Shown here one piece after another: positions 15,625 through 23,767 of a stretch of DNA of 64,000 nt. Under the pieces are notes generated by a model. That model was not told the origin of the DNA and did no database searches. It saw nothing but the letters and a program-made list of their open reading frames with translations. Origin of the DNA: Microbacterium sp. BH-3-3-3 (lineage in GTDB: Bacteria; Actinomycetota; Actinomycetes; Actinomycetales; Microbacteriaceae). The stretch is from positions 1,604,638 through 1,668,637 of the forward strand of contig NZ_VEFS01000001.1 in NCBI RefSeq assembly GCF_007679045.1. The letters run 5' to 3'. Position 1 is the first letter of the stretch; each line of letters begins with the position of its first letter. The position numbers and the translations under genes are program-made.

Positions 15625-16830
15625 TCACGTGGTGAGCACGCGCCACACGCTGCGCGAGCACGACGCGGCGATCGAGGCCAGCACGATGACCGCCGCGCAT
15701 CCGAGCAGCACGGGAGGTGTTCCGACGGCGTGCGCGAGCGGCCCCACGAGCACCTCGCCGAGCGGCACCGCGACGAACGAGCCGACCATGTCGTACGAGT
15801 ACACCCGCGACAACGTCTCGCGGGGAACGTGCGTCTGCAGCGACTGATCCCACGCGATCGCGAACAGCTCGATCGCGAGCCCGCCCACCGCGAACGCCAC
15901 GACGAGCACCGCCAGCGTCGGCTGCAGCGCCAGCATGGTCACCGGAAGACCGACGGATGCCATGCCGGCGACGCCGATGCCGAGGGCGCGCCGCGGCCGC
16001 CACCGCAGGGCGACCAGCGCGCCGACCGCGAGGCCCGCGGTCTGCGCCGCGATGACGAGACCCCACCCGGCCCGCCCGAAGGTCTCGTCGGCGACGAGGG
16101 GACCGAGCACGGTCGTCGCACCGACGAAGGCGGCGTTCAGCACGGCGAACTGCAGCACGACGATCCAGATCCAGCGGCGGCTCGCGAACTCCCGCCACCC
16201 GACGCGCAGATCGCTCCACACCGAGGCGGTCTCGCCGGGAGAGGCGGCATCCGCCCGCTCCGGAAGACGAAGGCGCGCGAACAGCAGCGCGGCGACCGCG
16301 AAGGCGGCGGCGTCGATCGCGAGGCCCCACCCGGGCCCGACCGCCGCGACGACGACGGCGCCGACCGAGGCGCCCACGATGCTGCCGCCGTTCAGCCCCA
16401 GGCGCAGCAGCGCGTTGGCGGGGCGCAGCGCGGTCGCGGGCACGGTGTCGGGCACGAGCGCCGCCGCTGCGGGCAGGCTCACGGCCGAGACGGCCCCGTT
16501 CACGATCCCGAGCAGCACGAGCATCGGGATGCCGGCGGTGCCCGTGAGCACGAGGGCGGCGATCGTCCCCTGGGTCGCCGCGGCCGCCAGCGACGAGCCG
16601 ACGAGCACGGCGCCGCGCGGCAGTCGATCGGCGATCACCCCGCCGAACAGGAGCATCGCGACGTTCGCGACCGAGCGGGCGGCCACCACGAGTCCGAGGT
16701 CGGCGGCCGAGCCGGTGAGATCGAGCACCGCGAACGCCAGGGCGATGGGGGCGACCGCATTGCCGACGATGGCGGTCGTGCGGGCGGCCAGCAACCAGCG
16801 GAACGGAGCGAACGACAGCGGACCCCTCAT
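15625..16830 (-). CDS. MFS transporter (ArsR-linked exporter)
   Basis: A 401-residue, 12-TM major facilitator with the layout of enterobactin-exporter-like/macrolide-efflux MFS proteins: MRGPLSFAPFRWLLAAR start, GGVIADRLPRG in the loop 2-3 motif A position, and a central cytoplasmic loop (about 190-215). Substrate unknown; efflux is the usual role of this group. The start overlaps the stop of the upstream ArsR gene by 4 nt (ATGA), so expression is coupled to that regulator. A longer open frame extends upstream but lies antisense/out of frame within the ArsR gene and is not credible as protein. Confidence 0.92.
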   Translation of the reverse strand: MRGPLSFAPFRWLLAARTTAIVGNAVAPIALAFAVLDLTGSAADLGLVVAARSVANVAMLLFGGVIADRLPRGAVLVGSSLAAAATQGTIAALVLTGTAGIPMLVLLGIVNGAVSAVSLPAAAALVPDTVPATALRPANALLRLGLNGGSIVGASVGAVVVAAVGPGWGLAIDAAAFAVAALLFARLRLPERADAASPGETASVWSDLRVGWREFASRRWIWIVVLQFAVLNAAFVGATTVLGPLVADETFGRAGWGLVIAAQTAGLAVGALVALRWRPRRALGIGVAGMASVGLPVTMLALQPTLAVLVVAFAVGGLAIELFAIAWDQSLQTHVPRETLSRVYSYDMVGSFVAVPLGEVLVGPLAHAVGTPPVLLGCAAVIVLASIAASCSRSVWRVLTT

Positions 16831-17351
16831 CGCGCCCGCTTCACGGGGAAGAGGGCGGCCGTCATCGAGACGGGCTGCGTGCCCGGCGTGCGCGGTGGGC
16901 GCGCCGCGGCGTGCAACAGCGCGGACGCCTCGCCGACGTGCTGCACGATGCGACGCCACACCGCGGGGTCGACCCACAGCTCGGCGTCCGTCGAGATCGC
17001 CGGGCCGTCGATGCGCGCGCGTGCGCGCCGACGGAGTTCGTCGATCAGAGCCTCGACGTACTCCTCCTCGCTCGCGGGCACGCGTTCGCCGAGGGCGGCG
17101 TCGGGGTCGTACCGCCGCGACGATGATTCGTGACGGTAGCGCTTCGCCTCCCCACCCCGCAGTCGCACGACCTCGACGACGCGGACCAGTCCCGCCCGCT
17201 CGAGCACGCGCAGGTGGTAGCTCGCCGACGCCTGCGAGACGCCGAGTTCGCGTCCCGCCTCGGCGGCGCTGAGGGCGGCACCCGTGAGCAGGGAGAGCAG
17301 GCGGAGCCGCAAGGGGTGCGCCGTGGCGCGCAGCTCGTCGATTCGCGACAT
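16827..17351 (-). CDS. ArsR-family winged-helix regulator
   Basis: A 174-residue HTH regulator starting MSRIDELRATAHPLRLRLL, the usual ArsR/HTH_20 beginning. The recognition region is ALSAAEAGRELGVSQASASY with HLRVLERAGLV as the following helix. It lacks a CXC metal motif, so it is more like the HTH_20 subgroup that controls drug exporters than a metal sensor. The C-terminal 90 residues carry acidic and Arg-rich helices. Co-transcribed with the overlapping MFS gene and likely its local repressor. The ATG at 17351 is chosen; an in-frame start 36 nt upstream is possible but would add a non-conserved leader. Confidence 0.9.
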   Translation of the reverse strand: MSRIDELRATAHPLRLRLLSLLTGAALSAAEAGRELGVSQASASYHLRVLERAGLVRVVEVVRLRGGEAKRYRHESSSRRYDPDAALGERVPASEEEYVEALIDELRRRARARIDGPAISTDAELWVDPAVWRRIVQHVGEASALLHAAARPPRTPGTQPVSMTAALFPVKRAR

Positions 17352-17384
17352 CCGGCCATCGTGGCCCGGACCGGTGACGACCGT

Positions 17385-17398
17385 CAAACGAGTCTTTG
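17385..17398. promoter_or_regulatory. Possible operator CAAA-N6-TTTG upstream of arsR-type gene
   Basis: CAAACGAGTCTTTG is an interrupted palindrome 34 nt before the regulator start, in the divergent gap shared with the gene at 17507. It is one of the few AT-containing stretches there. A second short palindrome, GGCCA-TCG-TGGCC, sits at 17354-17366, immediately before the start codon. Confidence 0.35.
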
Positions 17399-17506
17399 GG
17401 GGTCGGCGAAATGTTCCCCCTTCTGGCCCGGGAACGCAATCCCTCCTTTCCGACCATTTGCCGCTGGGACCCTGGTGGTCCTCTGACCGAGAAAGGGACC
17501 GAAGCC

Positions 17507-17782
17507 ATGTCCGACACCACTCCCACCAGCGACCCGTTCGCCGACAACAGCGGCCCTCAGGGCCACTCGATCACCGACTGGACCGACCTCGGTCGCGAGA
17601 TGTGGTCGTACCTCACCGGCCGCGGCGCCGCGGTCAACTACTCGTTCGTCGACATGACCGTCGAGGTGCCGCGCGACATCGGTCCCGACGCCCCCCGCGC
17701 CACGTGGAAGCTCAACGGCACGCTGCGCGTCACCACGAGCGACGACACCGCGGCCGGGTCCGACCCGTACCGCGGCAACTGA
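17507..17782 (+). CDS. Conserved-looking hypothetical protein (91 aa)
   Basis: A 91-residue acidic, soluble protein, MSDTTPTSDPFADNSG... with a central region ITDWTDLGREMWSYLTGRG followed by a predicted beta-rich stretch (VDMTVEVPRDIG, WKLNGTLRVTTSD). ATG at 17507 with GAAAGGGA 8-15 nt upstream. It ends 14 nt before the FHA-protein gene and surely shares its mRNA. I do not recognise a family. The beta-strand pattern resembles the N-terminal part of the next protein's first region only loosely, so I make no functional claim. Confidence 0.8.
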   Translation: MSDTTPTSDPFADNSGPQGHSITDWTDLGREMWSYLTGRGAAVNYSFVDMTVEVPRDIGPDAPRATWKLNGTLRVTTSDDTAAGSDPYRGN

Positions 17783-17796
17783 GAGGCGGCGCCGTC

Positions 17797-18690
17797 ATGG
17801 TGCGCCTCGACATCGACCTCGCCTTCTCCGAGTCCGAGCAGGGGGCGGATGCCGACATCCCGCCGTTCGAGGGGACGATCACGGCCGCGGGGAGCGAGAT
17901 CCGCATCGTCGTGAGCGATCCCTCGCGTCTTCCCGGCAACGGCCGACGCACGCTCGCCGAGCTGTCGACGGTGGCCGACGCGCTGGCATCCCGCGGCATC
18001 TCCGTGCAGCTGGAGGGGCCCGACGGCCCGATCCTGCAGCTCGGCGAGGTCAAGAGCAATCCGCTGCAGCGGGCCATCACGGGCTCGAAGCACATCCGGC
18101 TCGGGTCGGTCTCGGCAGTGGCGCCGCTGATGACCCGGCGCAACAAGGGCCAGGCGCTGACCTTCCCGATCCCGCCCGAGACCCCGCTGCCGCTCGTTCC
18201 CACGATCAACCGCACGGTGCGTCGACGCATCACCACGACGCACTACACGCCCGGCTCGGGGCGACCGCGCCTCATCTTCGCGGTGGGCGATTCGACCTGG
18301 GACGGCTCGCGTCCGCGCGAGTTCGACCTGCTGCCGACGAAGACGACCATCGGCTCGGGCAGCGACGTCGATCTGCAGCTGCCGGGGCTCGCGCCCCTGC
18401 ACGCCGAGATCCGGCACGAGGGCGACGACGAGTACGTGCTCTACGGCTTCGACCAGGTCGGCGGTGGGGGAGCGCGCGAGCAGGGCCCCGGCCGCGACCG
18501 CGGAGGTCGCATCCTGCGCACCGGCGCGCGCATCGAGCTGGGCGACTGGCGCCTGGCGTACTTCCGCGCGGAGTTCGCCGACCACGGACGCCCCTACGGC
18601 GGCCGCCAGGGCGGCGAGCTGTCGGATCAGCGCAAGCAGCCGCCGCGCGGCGGTACCGGCCCGCTCAGTCGGGCGACCGACCCGGAGTGA
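17797..18690 (+). CDS. FHA domain-containing protein
   Basis: A 297-residue soluble protein. The C-terminal third (about 165-260) is an FHA phosphothreonine-binding domain: strand FDLLPTKTTIGSGSDVDLQL, then PGLAPLHAEIRHEGDDEYVLYG with the conserved His-Ala-Glu-Ile, and ARIELGDWRLAYFRAEFAD. The usual SRxH is LHAE here, as in several divergent FHA proteins. The first 160 residues are not recognised and include GSKHIRLGSVS. ATG at 17797 follows GAGAGGCGGC. It forms a two-gene unit with the 91-aa protein; no kinase gene is nearby. Confidence 0.88.
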   Translation: MVRLDIDLAFSESEQGADADIPPFEGTITAAGSEIRIVVSDPSRLPGNGRRTLAELSTVADALASRGISVQLEGPDGPILQLGEVKSNPLQRAITGSKHIRLGSVSAVAPLMTRRNKGQALTFPIPPETPLPLVPTINRTVRRRITTTHYTPGSGRPRLIFAVGDSTWDGSRPREFDLLPTKTTIGSGSDVDLQLPGLAPLHAEIRHEGDDEYVLYGFDQVGGGGAREQGPGRDRGGRILRTGARIELGDWRLAYFRAEFADHGRPYGGRQGGELSDQRKQPPRGGTGPLSRATDPE

Positions 18691-18733
18691 TCACGCGCAC
18701 GTGAGGGGTCGCCCCGTGGCCCTCTCCGGCGCC

Positions 18734-18798
18734 GAGACTGCATCTCGCTGACGAAACCGTTGCAGCCTGCAACGCGGATGTCAGCGAGATGCAGTCTC
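18734..18798. repeat. Inverted repeat family B, copy 1 (GAGACTGCATCTCGCTGAC arms)
   Basis: Left arm GAGACTGCATCTCGCTGAC (18734-18752) and its perfect reverse complement at 18780-18798 enclose 27 nt that contain a second perfect hairpin, GTTGCAG-C-CTGCAAC (18759-18773). The whole element could fold into a nested cruciform. It lies between the convergent FHA and purU genes. A second copy with the same arms is at 34942-35007. Confidence 0.85.
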
Positions 18799-18874
18799 GC
18801 GGTGCGGAGGGCGCATGACCGGCCCGCGCCGGCGTCGAGCCGCGCGGATCCGCCGGGGTCCCGGCATCCGGGAT

Positions 18875-19756
<882 letters not shown>

Positions 19757-19808
19757 CGGACCATTATTCCGTGCGCGGGTGGCGTCGCCGACCACGCGCG
19801 GCGCCGTT

Positions 19809-19872
19809 GCGGGGCGTCGTTCGTGGCCCCGGGGCCATGTCTGTCGCGCCGGGGCCACTTCTGCCGCCCCGC
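19809..19872. repeat. Inverted repeat with GTGGCCCCGG arms
   Basis: GTGGCCCCGG (19823-19832) pairs with CCGGGGCCAC (19849-19858), and outside it GCGGGGCG (19809-19816) pairs with CGCCCCGC (19865-19872). The two halves also share the direct-repeat rhythm GGGGCCATGTCTG and GGGGCCACTTCTG. Located between two codirectional minus-strand genes. Confidence 0.65.
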
Positions 19873-19894
19873 CAACGCCCGACTCCGGCCGGAA

Positions 19895-21013
19895 TCAGAG
19901 GCGCACGACGATCTTCTGCGCCGAGACGCCCGCGCGCTGGCGGTCGAGGGCGCCCTGTACGGCGTCGAGGCCGTCGCCGACGACGAGCGGGGCGGGCGCG
20001 GGGCGCAGCGCGCCCTCGGCGAGCATGCGCGGGACGACCTCGCCCCAGAGGCGCGGTCCCATCTCGTCGTCGCGCAGGCTGCTGCCCCAGACGAAGTTCG
20101 CGCGGATGCCGCGACGGCGGGCGTGCAGCGTCGAGCGCAGCGTGCCGAGCCCGATGCGCGCGAAGACTGGCAGCATCGCGGGGAACAGGCGGCGGCGGCC
20201 GACCAGCGCGTCCAGCGCGATCGGCGTGCTCGCCATGGCCAGCCGGTCTCCGCCGGTGCGGGCGAGGACGTCGATGCACGCGTCGGTCGAACCGGCCCCG
20301 AGGGCCACCGCGCCGACCACGGGGCGTCCGCCGACCGCCGCGACGAGCTCCGCCACGGCGGAGGGCGAACGGTGGTCGACGACGGCATCTGCTCCGAGGT
20401 CGCGCACGGTGGCCGCATTGCGGGCGGATGCCGTGGTCACGACGTCGTAGCCGGCGGCGCGGGCCAGTTGGATGGCGTTCATGCCCACGCTCGTGGAGCC
20501 GCCCCAGATCACGACGACGCCTCGAGCGGTGCCGGGCGCCGGGTCACCCGGCATCCGGAGTCCGAGGTGTGGGGATTGGAACAGTGCGCACGCCGCCGTG
20601 GACAGGCCCAGCGGGAAGACGGCGGCCTCCTCGTCGGAGAGGCTGTCGGGTGTGGGGGCGGTGAGGCGCTCGAGCAGGGTCGTGTACTCCTGGAACGCTC
20701 CCTCGCGGAGGGGATCGCGGCCCCGGTCGGTGCCGGTCGCGAGCCCCAAGACGCGCTGACACACACGGAAGCGCGTGACGGCGGCGCCGACCGCCACCAC
20801 CTCGCCCGCGACGTCGGAGCCGAGCACGGCGGGGGTGCGCAGCCATCGGTAGGTGATGCGGCTGGTGCCCTGGACGACCCAGTCGACGGGGTTGACCGCC
20901 ACCGCGCGCACGCGCACGAGCACTTCGTCGTCGGCGGGCGCGGGGGTGTCGAGCGTGCCGGGGGTCAGCGCGGCACGGGGTGCGGAGAGCAGGGCGGCGG
21001 CGTGCGATGTCAT
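19895..21013 (-). CDS. Zinc-independent MDR-family oxidoreductase (quinone-reductase-like)
   Basis: A 372-residue medium-chain dehydrogenase/reductase. It has the GroES-like N-terminus (DDEVLVRVRAVAVNPVDW, VLGSDVAGEVVAVG) and a Rossmann domain (GVVVIWGGSTSVGMNAIQLA). The Cys ligands for structural zinc are missing, which places it with NADPH:quinone oxidoreductase or trans-enoyl-reductase-like members. ATG at 21013 follows GAAAGG. It is divergent from a TetR gene and two matched palindromes lie between them, so it is probably the TetR target and may detoxify the inducing electrophile (inference). Confidence 0.9.
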   Translation of the reverse strand: MTSHAAALLSAPRAALTPGTLDTPAPADDEVLVRVRAVAVNPVDWVVQGTSRITYRWLRTPAVLGSDVAGEVVAVGAAVTRFRVCQRVLGLATGTDRGRDPLREGAFQEYTTLLERLTAPTPDSLSDEEAAVFPLGLSTAACALFQSPHLGLRMPGDPAPGTARGVVVIWGGSTSVGMNAIQLARAAGYDVVTTASARNAATVRDLGADAVVDHRSPSAVAELVAAVGGRPVVGAVALGAGSTDACIDVLARTGGDRLAMASTPIALDALVGRRRLFPAMLPVFARIGLGTLRSTLHARRRGIRANFVWGSSLRDDEMGPRLWGEVVPRMLAEGALRPAPAPLVVGDGLDAVQGALDRQRAGVSAQKIVVRL

Positions 21014-21032
21014 GGGGGGCCTTTCACGTGAT

Positions 21033-21045
21033 GACACGGAGTGTC
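21033..21045. promoter_or_regulatory. TetR-type operator, site 1 (GACAC-GGA-GTGTC)
   Basis: 5-bp perfect inverted repeat with 3-nt spacer, 20 nt upstream of the MDR ATG and next to the minus-strand hexamer TAGAGT (21054-21049), so it would cover the MDR transcription start. Confidence 0.65.
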
Positions 21046-21062
21046 TTCACTCTAGACCCGAT

Positions 21063-21075
21063 GACACTGGGTGTC
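21063..21075. promoter_or_regulatory. TetR-type operator, site 2 (GACAC-TGG-GTGTC)
   Basis: Same arms and spacing as site 1, exactly 30 nt away. It lies just upstream of the TAGAAT hexamer of the TetR gene. Both copies are flanked by AT on the left, extending the match to ATGACAC. Confidence 0.65.
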
Positions 21076-21093
21076 GTCGCATAGAATCTCGGC

Positions 21094-21654
21094 ATGGCCA
21101 GATGGGCACCTGACACGCGAGAGCGCCTGCGCACGGCGGCGATGCAACTCTTCGCCGAACGCGGCTTCGACGCGACCACCGTGCCCGACATCGTCGAACG
21201 CGTCGGGGTCACGCGCAGGACGTTCTTCCGCCACTTCGGCGACAAGCGCGAAGTGTTCTTCGGCGACGACGAGATCCCCCGGCTCGCCGCGGAGATGCTC
21301 GCCGCCGCGCCCGCCGACATGCCGCCGTTCGCGATCGCCTGGGAGGGGTTCCTCTCCCTCGCCGCCGACCGCTTCGAACCGCGTCGGCACGAGATCGTGG
21401 CCGCCCGCGGGCTCATCGAGTCGGAGCCCGCCCTGCGCGAACGCGATCTGCAGAAGCAGGCCGACCTGCGGGCGGCCCTGGTCGAGGGCTATCGCGCTCG
21501 CGGTGTCGAGCCCCGTCATGCTCGGGTGCTCGCGGGGGTCGCGGTGGAACTGCTGCAGACGGCCCTCGAGCAATGGGCGGCCGACGACACGGGCGCGCCC
21601 TTGCGGGATCATCTCGAGAGGGTCCGTCGCGAGATGTCGGCCGTCCTGTCCTGA
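21094..21654 (+). CDS. TetR-family transcriptional regulator
   Basis: A 186-residue repressor with an N-terminal TetR helix-turn-helix (about 9-55: RERLRTAAMQLFAERGFDAT, then VPDIVERVGVTRRTFFRHFG). The C-terminal ligand domain ends in LLQTALEQWAADD. TAGAAT ends 6 nt before the ATG at 21094, so it is probably leaderless. The operator pair in the shared gap suggests control of itself and of the divergent MDR oxidoreductase. The following MFS gene has its own promoter-like hexamer and is probably separate. Confidence 0.93.
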   Translation: MARWAPDTRERLRTAAMQLFAERGFDATTVPDIVERVGVTRRTFFRHFGDKREVFFGDDEIPRLAAEMLAAAPADMPPFAIAWEGFLSLAADRFEPRRHEIVAARGLIESEPALRERDLQKQADLRAALVEGYRARGVEPRHARVLAGVAVELLQTALEQWAADDTGAPLRDHLERVRREMSAVLS

Positions 21655-21711
21655 CGCGCCCCCACGCCACCCCGCCCGCCGATGTCGGTGACCGGGGATA
21701 GCCTTGAAGAC

Positions 21712-23034
21712 GTGACAAGCGCCCTCCACCTCGACCGTCCGGGGTGGCGCACCTGGACGCTGTGGGGCGTCGGCGTGCTCGCCTACGTCGTGTCGATCAT
21801 CAACCGCACCTCGCTGTCGGCGGTCGGAGTGGATGCCGCCGTGCGCTTCGGCGCGGACGCCTCGGCGTTGTCGATGTTCGCCGTCATCCAGCTCTTCGTC
21901 TACGGCGCGATGCAGATCCCCGTGGGCCTGCTGCTCGACCGGTTCGGCGCTCGCCCCATGATCGCGATCGGCATGGTGCTGATGGCGCTCGGCCAGCTCG
22001 TCATGGCGTTCGCGGATGCCGTGGGCATCGGCATCCTGGCCCGTGTGCTGATCGGCGCGGGCGATGCCGCGATCTTCCCGAGCGTGCTGCGCGTGATCGC
22101 CACGTGGTTCCCGGCCCAGCGCGCGCCGGTGCTCGTGCAGCTGACGGGCATCATCGGCCAGCTCGGCCAGATCGTCGCGGTCGTCCCGCTCGCGGCCCTG
22201 CTGCACGCCACGAGCTGGAGCGTCACGTTCGGCAGCGTCGCGGGACTCGGCGTGCTGTTCGCGATCCTGACCTTCCTCGTGATCCGCAACCGTCCGCCCG
22301 AACGTCGATCCGATCCGGTCGACACCTCCGTCGACACGCAGACCGGCGCCGTGCGCGTGGTGCGGTCGGCGCCCGACCTGCGACGCGGTTTCCGCGAGTC
22401 GTGGGCGCACCCCGGCACGCGCCTCGGCTTCTGGTCGCACTTCGCCGCGCCCTTCGCGGGTACGGCGTTCATGCTGCTGTGGGGCTTCCCCTTCCTCACC
22501 GCCGGCGAGGGTCTGTCTCCGGGCACCGCCTCGCTCGTGATGACCTCGCTCGTGCTCTTCAGCATTCTGAGCGGCCCCGTGATCGGGGCGCTGTCGAGTC
22601 GGCATCCGACCCGCCGTTCGCGCTGGCTCGTGCTGCCGACCGTGGTGTTCCAGGCGGTCATGTGGATCGTCGTGATCGTGTGGCCGGGCCCCGCGCCGGT
22701 GTGGCTGCTGGTGGTGCTGATGTTCGCGCTGTCGACCGGGGGACCGGCGTCGATGATCGCGTTCGATCACGCGCGCACGTTCACCCCCAGCCACCGCCTC
22801 AGCACCGCGACCGGCATCGTCAACGGCGGCGGGTTCCTCGCCGCCCTGCTGGCGATCCTGTTCATCGGCATCGCGATGGACGTGCAGGGGGCGGGCAGCC
22901 CCGACACCTATTCGCTCGACGCCTTCCGCATCGCCTTCCTGACGCAGGTGCCGCTGTGGCTCATCGGCGGCATCGCGATCGTCGTCGAGCGCGGGCGCAC
23001 CATCCGCCACGTCGCGGGCACGCTGCCGCGCTGA
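21712..23034 (+). CDS. MFS transporter
   Basis: A 440-residue, 12-TM major facilitator of the nitrate/hexuronate-like (ACS/NNP-type) arrangement: INRTSLSAVGVDAA in TM1, IPVGLLLDRFGARPMIAIGM for motif A, and a mid-protein cytoplasmic loop (about 190-225, RPPERRSDPVDTSVDTQTG). Substrate unknown. GTG at 21712 is chosen over an ATG 30 nt upstream because TAGCCT ends 7 nt before the GTG, matching the leaderless pattern of neighbouring genes. Confidence 0.9.
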   Translation: MTSALHLDRPGWRTWTLWGVGVLAYVVSIINRTSLSAVGVDAAVRFGADASALSMFAVIQLFVYGAMQIPVGLLLDRFGARPMIAIGMVLMALGQLVMAFADAVGIGILARVLIGAGDAAIFPSVLRVIATWFPAQRAPVLVQLTGIIGQLGQIVAVVPLAALLHATSWSVTFGSVAGLGVLFAILTFLVIRNRPPERRSDPVDTSVDTQTGAVRVVRSAPDLRRGFRESWAHPGTRLGFWSHFAAPFAGTAFMLLWGFPFLTAGEGLSPGTASLVMTSLVLFSILSGPVIGALSSRHPTRRSRWLVLPTVVFQAVMWIVVIVWPGPAPVWLLVVLMFALSTGGPASMIAFDHARTFTPSHRLSTATGIVNGGGFLAALLAILFIGIAMDVQGAGSPDTYSLDAFRIAFLTQVPLWLIGGIAIVVERGRTIRHVAGTLPR

Positions 23035-23077
23035 CGCCTCACCGACGGTGCGACGCCGCGGTGCGAGACTCGAGGGC

Positions 23078-23764
23078 ATGAGCGAGATCGACATCCGCAC
23101 CCTCGACACCGTCGACGCGATCCACGAGGCCGCCGGGGTTCTCGACCGGGTCTGGGGCGAGAAGGGCACGATGCCGGCGAACATCCTGCGCGCGCTCGAG
23201 CACGCGGGAAACTACGTCGTCGGCCTGTACGACGGCGAGCGCATGGTCGGCGCCTCGGCGGCGTTCTTCGGCCCGCCCTCCGCGCGGTCGATGCACTCGC
23301 ACATCACCGGCGTGCTGCCGGCGTACCAGGGCCGTGGTCTCGGACGCCAGCTCAAGATCCACCAGCGCGACTGGGCGCTTCAGCGCGGGGTGGGCCACGT
23401 CACGTGGACCTTCGACCCCCTGGTCGGCCGCAACGCCCACTTCAACCTCGCCGTGCTCGGCGCGCGCGTCACCGACTACCTCGTCAACCAGTACGGCGAG
23501 ATGGACGACGCGGTCAACCGCGGCGACGAGTCCGACCGGCTCCTGGTGTCGTGGGCGCTGGCTGAGCCGCCCGTACCGACGCCGGCCGATGCCGAGGTCG
23601 CCGCGGTCGTCGCCGTGCCCGACGACATCGAGGCCCTGCGTGCGAGCGACCCCGCGGCCGGGGCCGAGTGGCGCGTGCGCGTGCGCGACGAGATGCGCGA
23701 GCACCTGGCATCCGGACTCCGTATCGGCGGCTTCGACCGACGCGGCTACCTCATCGTCCGCTGA
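23078..23764 (+). CDS. GNAT-family acetyl/acyltransferase (COG3375-like)
   Basis: A 228-residue GNAT protein. The acyl-CoA-binding motif A is GVLPAYQGRGLGRQLKIHQRD in form V-LP-YQGRGLGRQLK (about 85-100), followed by VTWTFDPLVGRNAHFNLAVLGA, a signature of the COG3375 group rather than of ribosomal acetyltransferases. In some bacteria members of this group act as N-succinyltransferases next to N-succinylamino acid racemase; such a racemase homologue is at 26741, three genes away. Acceptor specificity here is inference. ATG at 23078. The stop is 3 nt from that of the convergent FAD dehydrogenase gene. Confidence 0.85.
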   Translation: MSEIDIRTLDTVDAIHEAAGVLDRVWGEKGTMPANILRALEHAGNYVVGLYDGERMVGASAAFFGPPSARSMHSHITGVLPAYQGRGLGRQLKIHQRDWALQRGVGHVTWTFDPLVGRNAHFNLAVLGARVTDYLVNQYGEMDDAVNRGDESDRLLVSWALAEPPVPTPADAEVAAVVAVPDDIEALRASDPAAGAEWRVRVRDEMREHLASGLRIGGFDRRGYLIVR

Positions 23765-23767
23765 CGC

